The notes: generated by a model not told the origin, from the sequence alone. 64,000 nt of DNA from Paenibacillus sp. FSL R5-0345 (GCF_000758585.1 NZ_CP009281.1:6510001-6574000); one strand, 5' to 3'; shown: positions 25,527-35,673, numbered from the stretch's first letter. Program-made: numbers and translations.

Positions 25527-27073
25527 ACACTCACATCCTTTTGAGGCTTTGTATACGGGCTAGAAGGGATGTTCTTGCTAACCTGCTTAACCTGATTGCT
25601 GTTTTTAGAAACTCTGCGCCCAATCACACTGGATAGGGTCAGAAAAGTGACTAAATCAAAGGATAATGTAAATAAGAACTCATGCTTGGAAATATCGGCA
25701 TCGCCTGCCCCGATAATCGATACAAAAATACCTGAAAGCCCAATGCCAATCGAAGCGACTATCAATACCAATCGCTGCATACCTCTGAAATCACGGGACT
25801 TGACCGCTTTTACAAAGGAAGGCATATAGAGACCGATAACAAGCACCATCCACAGCAAAATAAATCCAAAGGTTCGCGGGGCCAGCGTTAATTTCAGTTG
25901 ACTATATCCGGTGAAAAAGTGGCTCTGTGCTCGAAATTCCTTTCCGACGGATTGCTCGTAGTTCCCCATGGCTGCTGGTTTGATTGAGAATGCACTTTGA
26001 GCGGCCACATTAAGAATCGAGTTAAGCTGGTCCGGATTCGTTAAATAATATTTAAGAATGGATACAAATCCATACCGACTGTAGAAATTCTCTTCGAGAA
26101 GTGGTGAATTTACGTCTATGGTCACGTACTTCTCATAATGAATGCTGTTCTTCAGAATGGCGTATTGCTCATCCATCCCTAACGCTTTTAAAGCAGCCTC
26201 TGGATCTGGTGATTCCTTCAGCACCCCTCGGGTCATAGCATGGAATTGGTTAATGTTTACGAACTCGTTTGAAATATTCAAATACGTGAACACACCTGCG
26301 AACAGCATCAGAGCAAGAGACGCCATCGTAAGGATGCGGAAGATCTTATCTCTGCGAATCCAAAGAAGTGAACAGCCCAGTAGAGCAATGATCATACCCA
26401 CTGGAGCATTCTGCTGCTTAGAAGTAGTCAGGATCAACGTACTAATTACGAATAAGGCCAGCATCGCGTAGTCATTGAATCTTTTTTGATATAACATCAG
26501 CCATGAAGCGAACATGAAGATCATCGTGATCATCACAACGCTTTCGCCGTAAAAGGAGTTAAAATAAGCCGTATAACCGGTATCTCCGAATATAAAAATA
26601 GCAATACCTGCAATGATGAATCCCTGTTTTCGGGACATCTTCCATGTAATAGCCTCTATTAATAAGTAAATTGCGATTACATATAGAATCGTATAAATCG
26701 CCGCTTGAAAGCGGATGTCGAATACCTCACTACTGAAGAACAACTTGTTAAGTCCTATAGCCAGCTTGATAAATAAGGACTGAGAGGAAAATAACATTGC
26801 ACCATTCTCATTAAAATATTGAAAGATCCCGTATTGCTTCACAAAATAACCAAAGTACTGACTATCATAATCCGGCAGATTGAAATAGAGTCCATTACTA
26901 TAAATGCTACGGAAAAAGTCACCGTTATCCGCCATTCCGACATACGGAGCTGTGAACAACGCGATGACGGTAATAAGCAGCACTCCAAATGCAGCAAGAA
27001 ATGCAGGAGAAACCGAAAAATTAGCAAGTGTTATGCTTCGCCTTAGAGGTGTTTTCACCGTGTTGTCCATCAT
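25523..27073 (-). CDS. Polytopic membrane protein, probable GT-C-type glycosyltransferase (WsfD-like)
   Basis: 516 residues with about 11-12 membrane helices. After the first helix lies an acidic extracellular motif ADNGDFFR (48-55), and further on GYTAYFNSFYGES, the sort of loop acids used by lipid-sugar-dependent GT-C enzymes. No other motif is diagnostic. It sits second in the exopolysaccharide operon, between the GH8-like lipoprotein and the DUF2334 gene, and shares a four-base overlap with the latter. The classical YdaJKLMN set has no such gene, so it may add a side group to the polymer or a lipid carrier. The GT-C assignment is inference. Confidence 0.65.
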   Translation of the reverse strand: MMDNTVKTPLRRSITLANFSVSPAFLAAFGVLLITVIALFTAPYVGMADNGDFFRSIYSNGLYFNLPDYDSQYFGYFVKQYGIFQYFNENGAMLFSSQSLFIKLAIGLNKLFFSSEVFDIRFQAAIYTILYVIAIYLLIEAITWKMSRKQGFIIAGIAIFIFGDTGYTAYFNSFYGESVVMITMIFMFASWLMLYQKRFNDYAMLALFVISTLILTTSKQQNAPVGMIIALLGCSLLWIRRDKIFRILTMASLALMLFAGVFTYLNISNEFVNINQFHAMTRGVLKESPDPEAALKALGMDEQYAILKNSIHYEKYVTIDVNSPLLEENFYSRYGFVSILKYYLTNPDQLNSILNVAAQSAFSIKPAAMGNYEQSVGKEFRAQSHFFTGYSQLKLTLAPRTFGFILLWMVLVIGLYMPSFVKAVKSRDFRGMQRLVLIVASIGIGLSGIFVSIIGAGDADISKHEFLFTLSFDLVTFLTLSSVIGRRVSKNSNQVKQVSKNIPSSPYTKPQKDVSV

Positions 27074-27104
27074 GCAGGTTCACCTTCAATACATTAGGTT
27101 TAAG

Positions 27105-28244
27105 TTAATAGACATAGGCCAATAGTGCCATCAAGTTGTCAAAAGAGTAGGCTTGGCCGCTAGCCACATCGCCGAATCCTCCGTATAATGGGCTACCCAC
27201 ATCTGTTACTCTGAACTCGTTCATTCTTTCAATACTTTTATGGTAGAGCGATTCATCGCCGATTTCTGCGCCAATCATAGCTGTTATGGCATAAATGGCT
27301 GTAGAACGGATATCATTCAGCGGCTTACCTTCTCTCGAATATTGCCCATACAACGTTCCAGCTTCGACCTGTTGCTTGATAAAATCAATGCTGGTGGATT
27401 TCTCCTGTTCTACCTCTGTTAAGGCTAGAATGGATAAAAGCGACTCTACTGTATTGATGTTTTCTGAACTATATTTTCCGGTCTCATAATTAAACCGTGT
27501 CTCATAAAAGGGGAATTCATCCGATAAATATCCGTTTTCCAATATTACGTTCATATCATTCGTCAGCTTCTTGCTAAATTGGCTAGGAATCGACAATTTT
27601 CGCAAAGTGCCCAAATTAATATAACACAAAGTGACGAATGTGTTTGTTGAAGAATATTCCATATCGTAGAAATCATAAAGCTTCTCATTTTTTACATTAT
27701 AATCGTAAAATCTTTCGCCATATTTATCCGCTTCAGCTGTATATTGCGTATCACTAAACTTTTCGCCCGCCTCATAAAGAGCTCGAATTATGCGCAAATC
27801 ATCTACGGCAGCATTCAAGGGGTATAGCTTCTGCTGTTTGGGACTGTAACGGTAGCTGAAACCGCTGTTCATATCAAAGGTTTGCTTAGCTAGTTGCCAT
27901 TGTTCCGCAAATCTCTCTTGTTGGCCGCTACGCACAGCTGCCAGCATCTGGAGAGATGCCGATTCACTTAGAACCTCGTGTCCACTCGCCGCTTCCGCCG
28001 ACTGATCTGTTTCAATAATATTAGTATATACACCGTACTCGCCTGTGAGCTTCGAGGTAATGAACTGCTCTAAGTTAGCTACTTCCTGGGTCTGGGTTAC
28101 CGTAGTATCATTGTCTGAATCTGCTGGAGCTGGAGAATTGTTATGAACACTATTAGTCGGATTTGGTGCTGCCGTTTTTTCGCATGCCGTTAACCCGATA
28201 ACGCCTGCAAATATCGCTAGTGCAGCAATGATTACTTTCCTCAA
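27105..28244 (-). CDS. GH8-like lipoprotein glycosidase of the exopolysaccharide operon (YdaJ-like)
   Basis: 379 residues. A lipoprotein signal ends in the lipobox LTAC (Cys21), followed by a Ser/Pro/Asn-rich linker to about residue 55. The rest looks like an alpha/alpha toroid with the GH8-type N-terminal acid EVLSESASLQML (Glu94 as proton donor) and LNAAVDDLRIIRALY (Asp148/149). The TTG start is supported by a perfect AGGAGGTGATC site. It is first in the operon. By analogy with BcsZ and PssZ it would clip the polymer at the membrane surface and control chain release. Confidence 0.75.
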   Translation of the reverse strand: MRKVIIAALAIFAGVIGLTACEKTAAPNPTNSVHNNSPAPADSDNDTTVTQTQEVANLEQFITSKLTGEYGVYTNIIETDQSAEAASGHEVLSESASLQMLAAVRSGQQERFAEQWQLAKQTFDMNSGFSYRYSPKQQKLYPLNAAVDDLRIIRALYEAGEKFSDTQYTAEADKYGERFYDYNVKNEKLYDFYDMEYSSTNTFVTLCYINLGTLRKLSIPSQFSKKLTNDMNVILENGYLSDEFPFYETRFNYETGKYSSENINTVESLLSILALTEVEQEKSTSIDFIKQQVEAGTLYGQYSREGKPLNDIRSTAIYAITAMIGAEIGDESLYHKSIERMNEFRVTDVGSPLYGGFGDVASGQAYSFDNLMALLAYVY

Positions 28245-28360
28245 GTGATCACCTCCTCTTAATATTCTCCTATACTGCTTACTGTCTAGTATTATCTATA
28301 ACGGTAATATACAACAAAATGTTAAATCAAACTGTGAGCGTTATGTATCTATCCTTGGAC

Positions 28361-28407
28361 AAAAAAAGAGATATCCTTACGCCTTTGGCGAGCGGGATAT
28401 CCCCTCT
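28361..28407 (-). terminator. Terminator of the catalase gene
   Basis: GGATATCC pairs with GGATATCT/C around a 17-base loop, flanked by AGAG / CTCT, and seven T follow on the minus strand. Confidence 0.85.
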
Positions 28408-28418
28408 GTATCAGTTAT

Positions 28419-30467
28419 TTATTCATTCATACGTTCCCAAAAACGATGGGCAGTAATTGCCGCGACAAGGCTGGCAGCGAAAACCTCTCCGCCATCTCCA
28501 ATGATTACACCCGGACTGCTTCTATGCTGGGCCGTTTCAAGTAGTTTAGCATTTTCAGTAGTCACCGCGATGGGCTTAAAGTGAGAATAGGCTTGGTTCA
28601 GGAATTGCGCTGTATCTTTATGGAATTTCTTATGTTCCGAATTTCCACCAGCTGCATAAATTGCATCAAAGAGCACCGAATCTGTCGTGGATAAGGTATG
28701 AATGACTTCAAGCTCTGTCCCCTTCGAGCCTTTAATAAATCCAAGCTTATCACTGATTATCTCCGGCTGGATCCCGGCTCTCATAAGCGTATCCAGAACA
28801 GGCATCACCAAGTCTTCATCAAATCTGCCGCCTATAATCACACCTATTTTACGTGTGTTTGGGTGCTTCTTCGTATTTGCCTGACTTAGTGCCGGGGAGA
28901 TTTGAGCCACCTCGGAACCGCCTGTTATCGGAGGCGTCGCCCCAATAGCTTCTGCTACAGGCACAGCAAGCTCTAACGTAACGTTCGCGAGCATATCTAC
29001 AACCTGCTGCCGGACAGACTTACTCTTTACCTTCCCGAGCTCGAATGAATAGGCTTCAATAATATGCGTTTTTTCTGGAGCACTCATGCTGTTCCAGAAC
29101 AGCTTAGCTTGTGAAAAATGGTCTTCAAAGCTTTTGCTCCGGCTACGCACCTTACGGCCCTCAACCTTCTCCTGATAATGTACATAACCACCTTCAGCCT
29201 CTGTTGCAGGTGCAGGCGTATTGTTAGCAAGCGAATTATTATGATAGCTCACTGAACCCTGATTAATCGTCTGCCGTCCATACCCGTCACGCTGATTGTT
29301 GTGGAAAGGACATACCGGTCTATTGATCGGCAGCTCATGGAAGTTCGGACCGCCAAGCCGAATCAGCTGAGTATCCGTATAAGAGAACAATCTGCCCTGA
29401 AGCAGTGGATCATTGGTGAAATCGATGCCTGGCACCACATGTCCAGGGTGGAAAGCTACCTGCTCCGTTTCGGCGAAGACATTATCCACGTTGCGGTTCA
29501 AGGTCATTTTCCCAACAATCTGTACAGGTACATCTTCCTCTGGCCATAGCTTTGTAGGATCCAGCACGTCAAAATCAAACTTAAATTCATCTTCTTCACT
29601 TAGAAGCTGAATGCCCAATTCGTATTCCGGAAAGTTGCCAGCTTCAATCGATTCCCATAAATCACGGCGATGAAAGTCAGGGTCCACACCTGATATTTTC
29701 TGAGCTTCGTCCCACACCAAAGAGTGTACACCGAGCACCGGTTTCCAGTGAAATTTAACAAAATGGGCTTTTCCTTGCTCATTAATCAACCTGAAAGTAT
29801 GCACCCCAAACCCTTCCATCATTCTGAAGCTACGTGGAATAGCACGGTCCGACATCAGCCACATTGCCATATGGGCCGATTCTTGGTTATTAGCTATGAA
29901 ATCCCAAAAGGTATCGTGAGCCGATGCCGCCTGAGGCATTTCATTGTGCGGCTCAGGCTTAAGCGCATGTACTAAATCTGGGAATTTGATTGCATCCTGG
30001 ATAAAAAAGACGGGCATATTATTTCCTACTAAATCGTAATTCCCTTCCTCAGTATAGAATTTGGTAGAGAATCCGCGGGCATCCCGCACTGTCTCAGCTG
30101 ATCCCCGTGATCCCGCTACCGTCGAGAATCGGACAAACACCGGTGTCTTCACGGAAGGATCTTGAAGGAATTTCGCCTTCGTATATTCTTTCAGTGATTT
30201 ATATACTTCAAACTCACCATGAGCAGCAAATCCACGTGCATGCACAATTCTCTCAGGGATTCGCTCATGATCGAAATGCGTCATTTTTTCCCGGAAATGA
30301 AAGTCTTCCAGTAAGGTTGGGCCCCGATCACCCGCCTTTAAGGAGAACTCGTCCTCTGATACTTTTAAACCCTGGTTCGTTGTTAAGGTGTGACCTTCAT
30401 CCTTACTGCGAAACTGTTCCAGTTGCTCATTCTTGCTGTTTCCGTTCACTTTTTGATGTTCACTCAT
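28419..30467 (-). CDS. katE: Large-subunit monofunctional catalase (KatE/HPII type)
   Basis: 682-residue heme catalase that dismutates hydrogen peroxide. The catalytic His is in VHARGFAAHGEF, the Asn in LVGNNMPVFFIQD, and the proximal heme Tyr in RLFSYTDTQ. An additional C-terminal flavodoxin/DJ-1-like domain (about 530-680, beginning RKIGVIIGGRFDED) marks the large-subunit clade, as in Bacillus KatE. The ATG at 30467 is preferred over a TTG two codons earlier because of AAGGAG spacing. It is monocistronic between two terminators. A sigma-B-like promoter is seen upstream. Confidence 0.95.
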   Translation of the reverse strand: MSEHQKVNGNSKNEQLEQFRSKDEGHTLTTNQGLKVSEDEFSLKAGDRGPTLLEDFHFREKMTHFDHERIPERIVHARGFAAHGEFEVYKSLKEYTKAKFLQDPSVKTPVFVRFSTVAGSRGSAETVRDARGFSTKFYTEEGNYDLVGNNMPVFFIQDAIKFPDLVHALKPEPHNEMPQAASAHDTFWDFIANNQESAHMAMWLMSDRAIPRSFRMMEGFGVHTFRLINEQGKAHFVKFHWKPVLGVHSLVWDEAQKISGVDPDFHRRDLWESIEAGNFPEYELGIQLLSEEDEFKFDFDVLDPTKLWPEEDVPVQIVGKMTLNRNVDNVFAETEQVAFHPGHVVPGIDFTNDPLLQGRLFSYTDTQLIRLGGPNFHELPINRPVCPFHNNQRDGYGRQTINQGSVSYHNNSLANNTPAPATEAEGGYVHYQEKVEGRKVRSRSKSFEDHFSQAKLFWNSMSAPEKTHIIEAYSFELGKVKSKSVRQQVVDMLANVTLELAVPVAEAIGATPPITGGSEVAQISPALSQANTKKHPNTRKIGVIIGGRFDEDLVMPVLDTLMRAGIQPEIISDKLGFIKGSKGTELEVIHTLSTTDSVLFDAIYAAGGNSEHKKFHKDTAQFLNQAYSHFKPIAVTTENAKLLETAQHRSSPGVIIGDGGEVFAASLVAAITAHRFWERMNE

Positions 30468-30514
30468 TAACAATGGCTCCTTCCGAAGGTAAAGTAAATA
30501 TTGTCATGTATCTC

Positions 30515-30540
30515 TTACCCTTAAGGAAAGATTGGCAAAC
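30515..30540 (-). promoter_or_regulatory. Sigma-B-like promoter candidate for katE
   Basis: On the minus strand GTTTGC (30535-30540), 14 bases, then GGGTAA (30515-30520), close to the general-stress consensus GTTT-N-GGGWAW. Bacillus katE is sigma-B controlled; whether this organism has sigma B is not visible here. Confidence 0.4.
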
Positions 30541-30588
30541 AAAAAAAGGTCGTATCTAGCACCCACTTGGCACTAAACACGACCTTCT
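30541..30588 (-). terminator. Terminator of the S-layer-type gene
   Basis: AAGGTCGT pairs with ACGACCTT, with a further inner stem, and seven T follow on the minus strand. Confidence 0.88.
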
Positions 30589-30624
30589 CTCAGTGAATCA
30601 GCTTATTTCCTATTTTTGTACTTC

Positions 30625-33600
30625 TTATTTCACATCGTCGCTAAGAGATCTAAGCCATTTCTCGCTTCCATCTCCATTACGAACCGCTTCATGAGAGAAC
30701 GTAGCTTCCTGTACATCACCGAAGCCCCAATGGTCCTCTGCAACATCCGGGAATAGCGGTGCCAAACCTTTCAACGGTCCGCGATACAGCATACGATTAA
30801 TCAGGGTTACCGCTTCGACACGAGTGATTGCATTCTTCGGCTTGAAGGTTCCATCCGGATAACCCGTTAGAAACTTTCCGTTATACAATGCTTCAATCGC
30901 ATTGCCTGACCAATGACCAGAAGTATCCGTGAAATGTGTCACCGCCGGTGCGCCTGTCTCAAGTTTCAGGAAACGAGCCATAACCGAAGCTAACTCTCCT
31001 CTGGTTACAGGTGCGTCCGGACGGAACAACCCGCTCGGATCTCCTGTGAAATACCCGTTCTTCACAGCAATGCGGATATAATTGGTTGCCCAATGCCCCG
31101 CACGGATATCGCTGTAAGGAAGAGCATAAGTAATAGTCTCATTCTCCGTTAGTCTAGCCACAATTGCAGCCAGTTCTGCCCGTGTTAGAGAGCCATTTAG
31201 CTTAAACTCCTTATCCGGGTATCCTAAAATATAACGGTAATGCTTCAGTTCTCCAAAACGATCGGAGTAGATATTTACCTTCACCAATGCCTTAGCAGAG
31301 GATTGCCCGGAGGTAAACTCTCCCGGTACCGTTAAGGCGACCTCTGCAGCATCGATCAATGGCCACTTTACAACAGGAGTAAAGCTACCGCCCTTGCCCA
31401 CACCTACGTTCGTTACTTTCCATATGATTACGTTACCCGTAACCGTTCCGCCAGCAGCATCTACAACAACTACCCCATCAGGAAGAGTAATCTTTACCTC
31501 ACCTGTTGCCGATACAGCGGACGAATCGTTCTTGTAAACTACTGTAATCGGTGACTGCTCATTTTCCTTCACTGTGTTCTTCTCTACAGAGAGAGTAAGT
31601 GCTACTTTTACGGCCAGATCAGTCGAAGTCGATGGAGTAGCACCAGAAGTGTTAGGCACTGGCTGAAGCTGTACATCATGCCGCACAATATCTGTACCCA
31701 CAGAAAGAACAGGACTCTTATAATTAATATATCCCTCATTCGTCACCATTAAGTAATAATCCGTATCTGGATAGACCATGTAAGCATAGAAACCATTACT
31801 ATCGCTCAACTGCTTCGGACTCGCATTATCATTCGGTGCAAATCCTGCAATCACAGGCAATGTAACCTCCCCATTCGGAGTCAAACCTTTACTAGCATTC
31901 CGTGGAGTATCCGCGTAATGCAGCATCACTTTTGCACCCTCAATGACATGACCTGTTACAGCGTCAGTGATCGTACCATAAGGATCAACCAGAGACTGTG
32001 AAATATTCAATTCACCAGCGGCAGTTACAGCTACTGTATTACGGCTGACTACAATAGATTTTCCAGATTCCAGTTCATAGCGCACTTCAAGCTCATACTG
32101 ACCTACAGCAAGGCCCTCTGCATTAAATACGCCCTGCGCCTGTAGTGGGAAAGCCTTAGGTTTACCATTCTCCGATACATAGCTGCCATCTTGCTGTTTT
32201 AAAAATACACTAGCATGTCCAAGCCATTCGGAGTTCAGCAAGGAAGATTGACCGTTCGTCTGTTTGAAGAGCACCAGACCTGTCAGCGTCTTCTCCGATT
32301 CGAAGTTCTCGTCTCCTGAACCCGTTACTTGTCCCACTTTTGCATACTGTTTATACGTAACTTCCGTAGGTATACCGCCCACGTCAACCGTTTGTGTAAT
32401 CTCCAGCTCATATTTGGCATCGCCTTTAGGCACGACTAGATAATACGCACCCTTCTCATCGGTCACGATATTCTCAATGAAGTCCACACCAGGCTCAATT
32501 TTGCCATCACCGTTCAAATCAAGGGTAGCTCGTACTTGAGCACTTGCTACAGGAGTGTTAGATCCCCCCGTTGTAATAAAGCCCTGAATCGAAGCTGGCA
32601 AGAATGTAATAGTAATCTCGCTCTTAGCTAATAGACCATGCTCGGCATTGTTCACATTAGCCTGAACAGGTATATTCTGCTCGCTAACCCCTGTGATTTG
32701 TGCAGAATGGTAAGTTACCTTCGCAATACCGTTGTCATCGGTCACTGCGCGATCACTACCTACAAATCCGCCAACAGCTGCAGTAAAGACCACTTCAATC
32801 CCCTTGATTGGGTTTCCATTACTGTCTTTGAGGACGGCAGTCAACTCTGTTGTAGCCTTACCGTCACCCAAAATGCGTTCTGGATTTGCACTCAGTATCA
32901 ACTCCGTTTGAACCACCTGATAGTTGTTGTCTATCAGCTTATCCGCCCCTTCACCAGCTAACGGAGCATCACCTGCACCCCAAGCGCTAAATGAAGCTGC
33001 ATAGCTATTCGCTGGAGTATTCAAAGGCAATACAAACGTGGTGTATTCCCATTGCTTAAATCCGTCAGTCTCGTAAGTAAGCGGATTAGCTAAAGTCAAA
33101 GTCACGGAAGTATCAGCAACATTCGCCGTTACCTTCTCAGCCGCAAGCGAGCTCACTGCCGACAGTTTAAGCGGTTGACCTGGTATCGCTTTTACGATAG
33201 TTGGATCTCCTTGTTTCTTATTACCAACCCATCCATTCAGTGCTTTATGAAGTTCAATCTTCACGGTTGCTTCAACAGGACTTGTTTGTCCGTCAGCATC
33301 GGTCACAACATAAGTGAAGCTGTCTTTACCCGAAATGAAATCAGAGTTTGGCGTGTAAATCCATGTATCCCCTGCCGGATTGCCTGGATCAGCAGGTGTT
33401 AATATTCCCTTCAGTGGAGGTGTAGCAATGCCGTACGTAAGACCTGTAACCGTTTCGCGGTCAGTCCCCTTCAGTACAACAGTAAGGGAAGGCACACCCT
33501 CATTTCCTTCTACGCTCAGTGCATTAGCCACCGGCAGTCCATTATAAGTAATGATGACCTCGGCAAGATTCTCAGAGTATACCTGACCATCATACCCTTC

Positions 33601-35673
33601 CCACTTGAATTTCACTTCTGTACCTTCAGCCAGTTTAGTATCTGGAACAAAGGTAAGACTGCCCAGATCAGCTTTACTCAGAACCGCTGGAATACCTGGC
33701 TCAAGATAGACTGCTTCTGTCACCGTATTGTTATAATACAGCTGCCCATTAGCAGCAAAGTCTGCTGGAAGAGTGATCCTTACCGTGCTCAGATTACTAT
33801 TATCATCCTTATAGACATTTGCGAAATCATCTGTTGTAAAAGGAATAGCAGCTCCATGAGCACCTGTCTTATGAATATCTGCGACTACTGGTGGCGCATT
33901 GATGGTGATTGTAACATTCTTACTTTCCTTCGCGTATTGCTTGCCATCTGTGCCATTCCATTGGAACGCCACTGTGCCCGTGGTCTCCGCTGTCGGAACA
34001 AAGGACAGACTGGCCAGATCTGCCGCGCTGATCTCAACTCCCGGAGTCACCGTCTGTTCAGGTCCATTACCTACACGGTAAACAAGCTTACCTTGACCTT
34101 CCACTGGAACCGTAATGATCTTGACCTTAGTAAGCGGATCGTTCTTGCTGTTTACGAATTTATCCGTGAAGTCTTTAGCAATAAAAGGAACTTTATTTCC
34201 TTTCTGACTCGACTTCTCAATATGACCCACTGTTGGTGCTGCCGTTGCTGTAATCGTAACTACAGCATCCACCGCCCCGTATTTGGATCCATCATACCCA
34301 TTCCATTTAAAATCAATATTCCCAGTAAGACCGGTAGTCACTGGAACAAAGGTTAATTGCCCAAGATCATTCACCGAAATTTCATCACCGGCTTTTACTG
34401 CCGTTTCATTTAATACTAATTGGCCTTTTTCAGCATCCGGCAATGTAACGATCTGTACCTTCTGCAGCTTAGAACCATAGGCATTACCATTAATTTGATA
34501 GTATTTGCCGGAAAATTCATTGGCATTAAAGGCTGTTGGCTCATATTGCAACCCTGCCTTGGTAATATCCTTCACCACCGGATCGAAGGTTGAAAAAGTA
34601 TAAATATGCTGAGCTTCGCCCGGATTTGTATATTTTTCTCCGCTAGTTCCGCCTCCACGGTCATCAAAGAGAATCACATTTACCGTGTATTCTTTAGACG
34701 GACTAAACGTACTGTCCGTAAATTCAGTTTTCCAAGTCTGCTCTTGCCCAGCAGTTGGCTCTTCAAACAGCTTTTTATCGAGCCCTACGTTCTTATCGAT
34801 TAACTCGCCGTCAAACTCTCTCTTCTCTACAACGCTTACTTCCATGGAATAATCTTTACCCGGTAGCTTAGGAATAAAGCTGGTATCCAGAGTGATCTTT
34901 CCATTCTCCACCTTAATCCCTACATTTTCGATCTCTCCGGTCTGCCGTTCACCACCATCAATAACAAGCTGGGCCCAATCCACCTTCATGGTCCAGTTTG
35001 TATTAGGAGCAATTGACTCCCGCATATCATTAAAATAATGATGAATCGACAAGCCTACATAGTTGTCGCCTAGAGCAATTCTTCCAAGATCCTCTTTCTT
35101 GAAGGGTAAAACCGTTGTATTCCATTGCTCATTTTGCCCAGAAAGCGTTCCCAAGTAGGCGCTTCGAGTAAGTTCTTTCAGATAACCCTGTCCACCGGTA
35201 CCTACACCGGAAGCCGCGACGTTTGTTTTCCATTTCCCACTGGTCTGCCAAGCTGTATACGGATTTACAAGTGAAATATCAGCAGGATTTTTGGAGAAAT
35301 ACACTCTATCCCATTCACCGTTCGAACCTGCCGCTGTCAGTGATGCGATCTCATCCACATCGTAAGCACGAATCAGCATATTAGCGCTCTGCGTCGGAAG
35401 CTTAGCAACTGCCTTGATCTTAAACTCAATCGGATACTTACTATAGTTATCCGCGGTTGTTTTGTTCTGATTCTTAATATCCACGTCCATGTCACCATCG
35501 GCTGCTTCCGTGCCTAACGGACCCCCACCCCAATTATCGGTGTCCGTAAAATAAGTTTTACCAGATGATGCATCGGCAGCTTGTACTATGCCGAAAGTCT
35601 GTAGCATTGGGCCTGCCAACAGCACTACAGACAACAAAATACCAACTATTTTCTTAAATATTTTTCCATCCAT
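30625..35673 (-). CDS. Giant surface protein with Ig/cadherin-like repeats and three C-terminal SLH domains
   Basis: 1682 residues, secreted and wall-anchored. A signal peptide ends near VQA at about 33. A lectin-like/beta region follows, then three tandem units of about 114 residues starting near 366, 481 and 594 (each with a KxG...F..xDF start and a FxWxGxDG.xY near its end), a cadherin-like domain, a Big_1-type domain near 930-1030 (GDGKATTELTAVLKDSNGNP) and carboxypeptidase-regulatory-like folds. SLH repeats lie at about 1478-1645 (for example LTRAELAAIVARL, VTRGELASVMARFL, ITRVEAVTLINRML) and bind pyruvylated wall polymer. The start MDGKIF at 35673 is chosen over an upstream in-frame ATG because GGGAGG precedes it and the signal peptide begins there. 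Confidence 0.9.
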   Translation of the reverse strand: MDGKIFKKIVGILLSVVLLAGPMLQTFGIVQAADASSGKTYFTDTDNWGGGPLGTEAADGDMDVDIKNQNKTTADNYSKYPIEFKIKAVAKLPTQSANMLIRAYDVDEIASLTAAGSNGEWDRVYFSKNPADISLVNPYTAWQTSGKWKTNVAASGVGTGGQGYLKELTRSAYLGTLSGQNEQWNTTVLPFKKEDLGRIALGDNYVGLSIHHYFNDMRESIAPNTNWTMKVDWAQLVIDGGERQTGEIENVGIKVENGKITLDTSFIPKLPGKDYSMEVSVVEKREFDGELIDKNVGLDKKLFEEPTAGQEQTWKTEFTDSTFSPSKEYTVNVILFDDRGGGTSGEKYTNPGEAQHIYTFSTFDPVVKDITKAGLQYEPTAFNANEFSGKYYQINGNAYGSKLQKVQIVTLPDAEKGQLVLNETAVKAGDEISVNDLGQLTFVPVTTGLTGNIDFKWNGYDGSKYGAVDAVVTITATAAPTVGHIEKSSQKGNKVPFIAKDFTDKFVNSKNDPLTKVKIITVPVEGQGKLVYRVGNGPEQTVTPGVEISAADLASLSFVPTAETTGTVAFQWNGTDGKQYAKESKNVTITINAPPVVADIHKTGAHGAAIPFTTDDFANVYKDDNSNLSTVRITLPADFAANGQLYYNNTVTEAVYLEPGIPAVLSKADLGSLTFVPDTKLAEGTEVKFKWEGYDGQVYSENLAEVIITYNGLPVANALSVEGNEGVPSLTVVLKGTDRETVTGLTYGIATPPLKGILTPADPGNPAGDTWIYTPNSDFISGKDSFTYVVTDADGQTSPVEATVKIELHKALNGWVGNKKQGDPTIVKAIPGQPLKLSAVSSLAAEKVTANVADTSVTLTLANPLTYETDGFKQWEYTTFVLPLNTPANSYAASFSAWGAGDAPLAGEGADKLIDNNYQVVQTELILSANPERILGDGKATTELTAVLKDSNGNPIKGIEVVFTAAVGGFVGSDRAVTDDNGIAKVTYHSAQITGVSEQNIPVQANVNNAEHGLLAKSEITITFLPASIQGFITTGGSNTPVASAQVRATLDLNGDGKIEPGVDFIENIVTDEKGAYYLVVPKGDAKYELEITQTVDVGGIPTEVTYKQYAKVGQVTGSGDENFESEKTLTGLVLFKQTNGQSSLLNSEWLGHASVFLKQQDGSYVSENGKPKAFPLQAQGVFNAEGLAVGQYELEVRYELESGKSIVVSRNTVAVTAAGELNISQSLVDPYGTITDAVTGHVIEGAKVMLHYADTPRNASKGLTPNGEVTLPVIAGFAPNDNASPKQLSDSNGFYAYMVYPDTDYYLMVTNEGYINYKSPVLSVGTDIVRHDVQLQPVPNTSGATPSTSTDLAVKVALTLSVEKNTVKENEQSPITVVYKNDSSAVSATGEVKITLPDGVVVVDAAGGTVTGNVIIWKVTNVGVGKGGSFTPVVKWPLIDAAEVALTVPGEFTSGQSSAKALVKVNIYSDRFGELKHYRYILGYPDKEFKLNGSLTRAELAAIVARLTENETITYALPYSDIRAGHWATNYIRIAVKNGYFTGDPSGLFRPDAPVTRGELASVMARFLKLETGAPAVTHFTDTSGHWSGNAIEALYNGKFLTGYPDGTFKPKNAITRVEAVTLINRMLYRGPLKGLAPLFPDVAEDHWGFGDVQEATFSHEAVRNGDGSEKWLRSLSDDVK

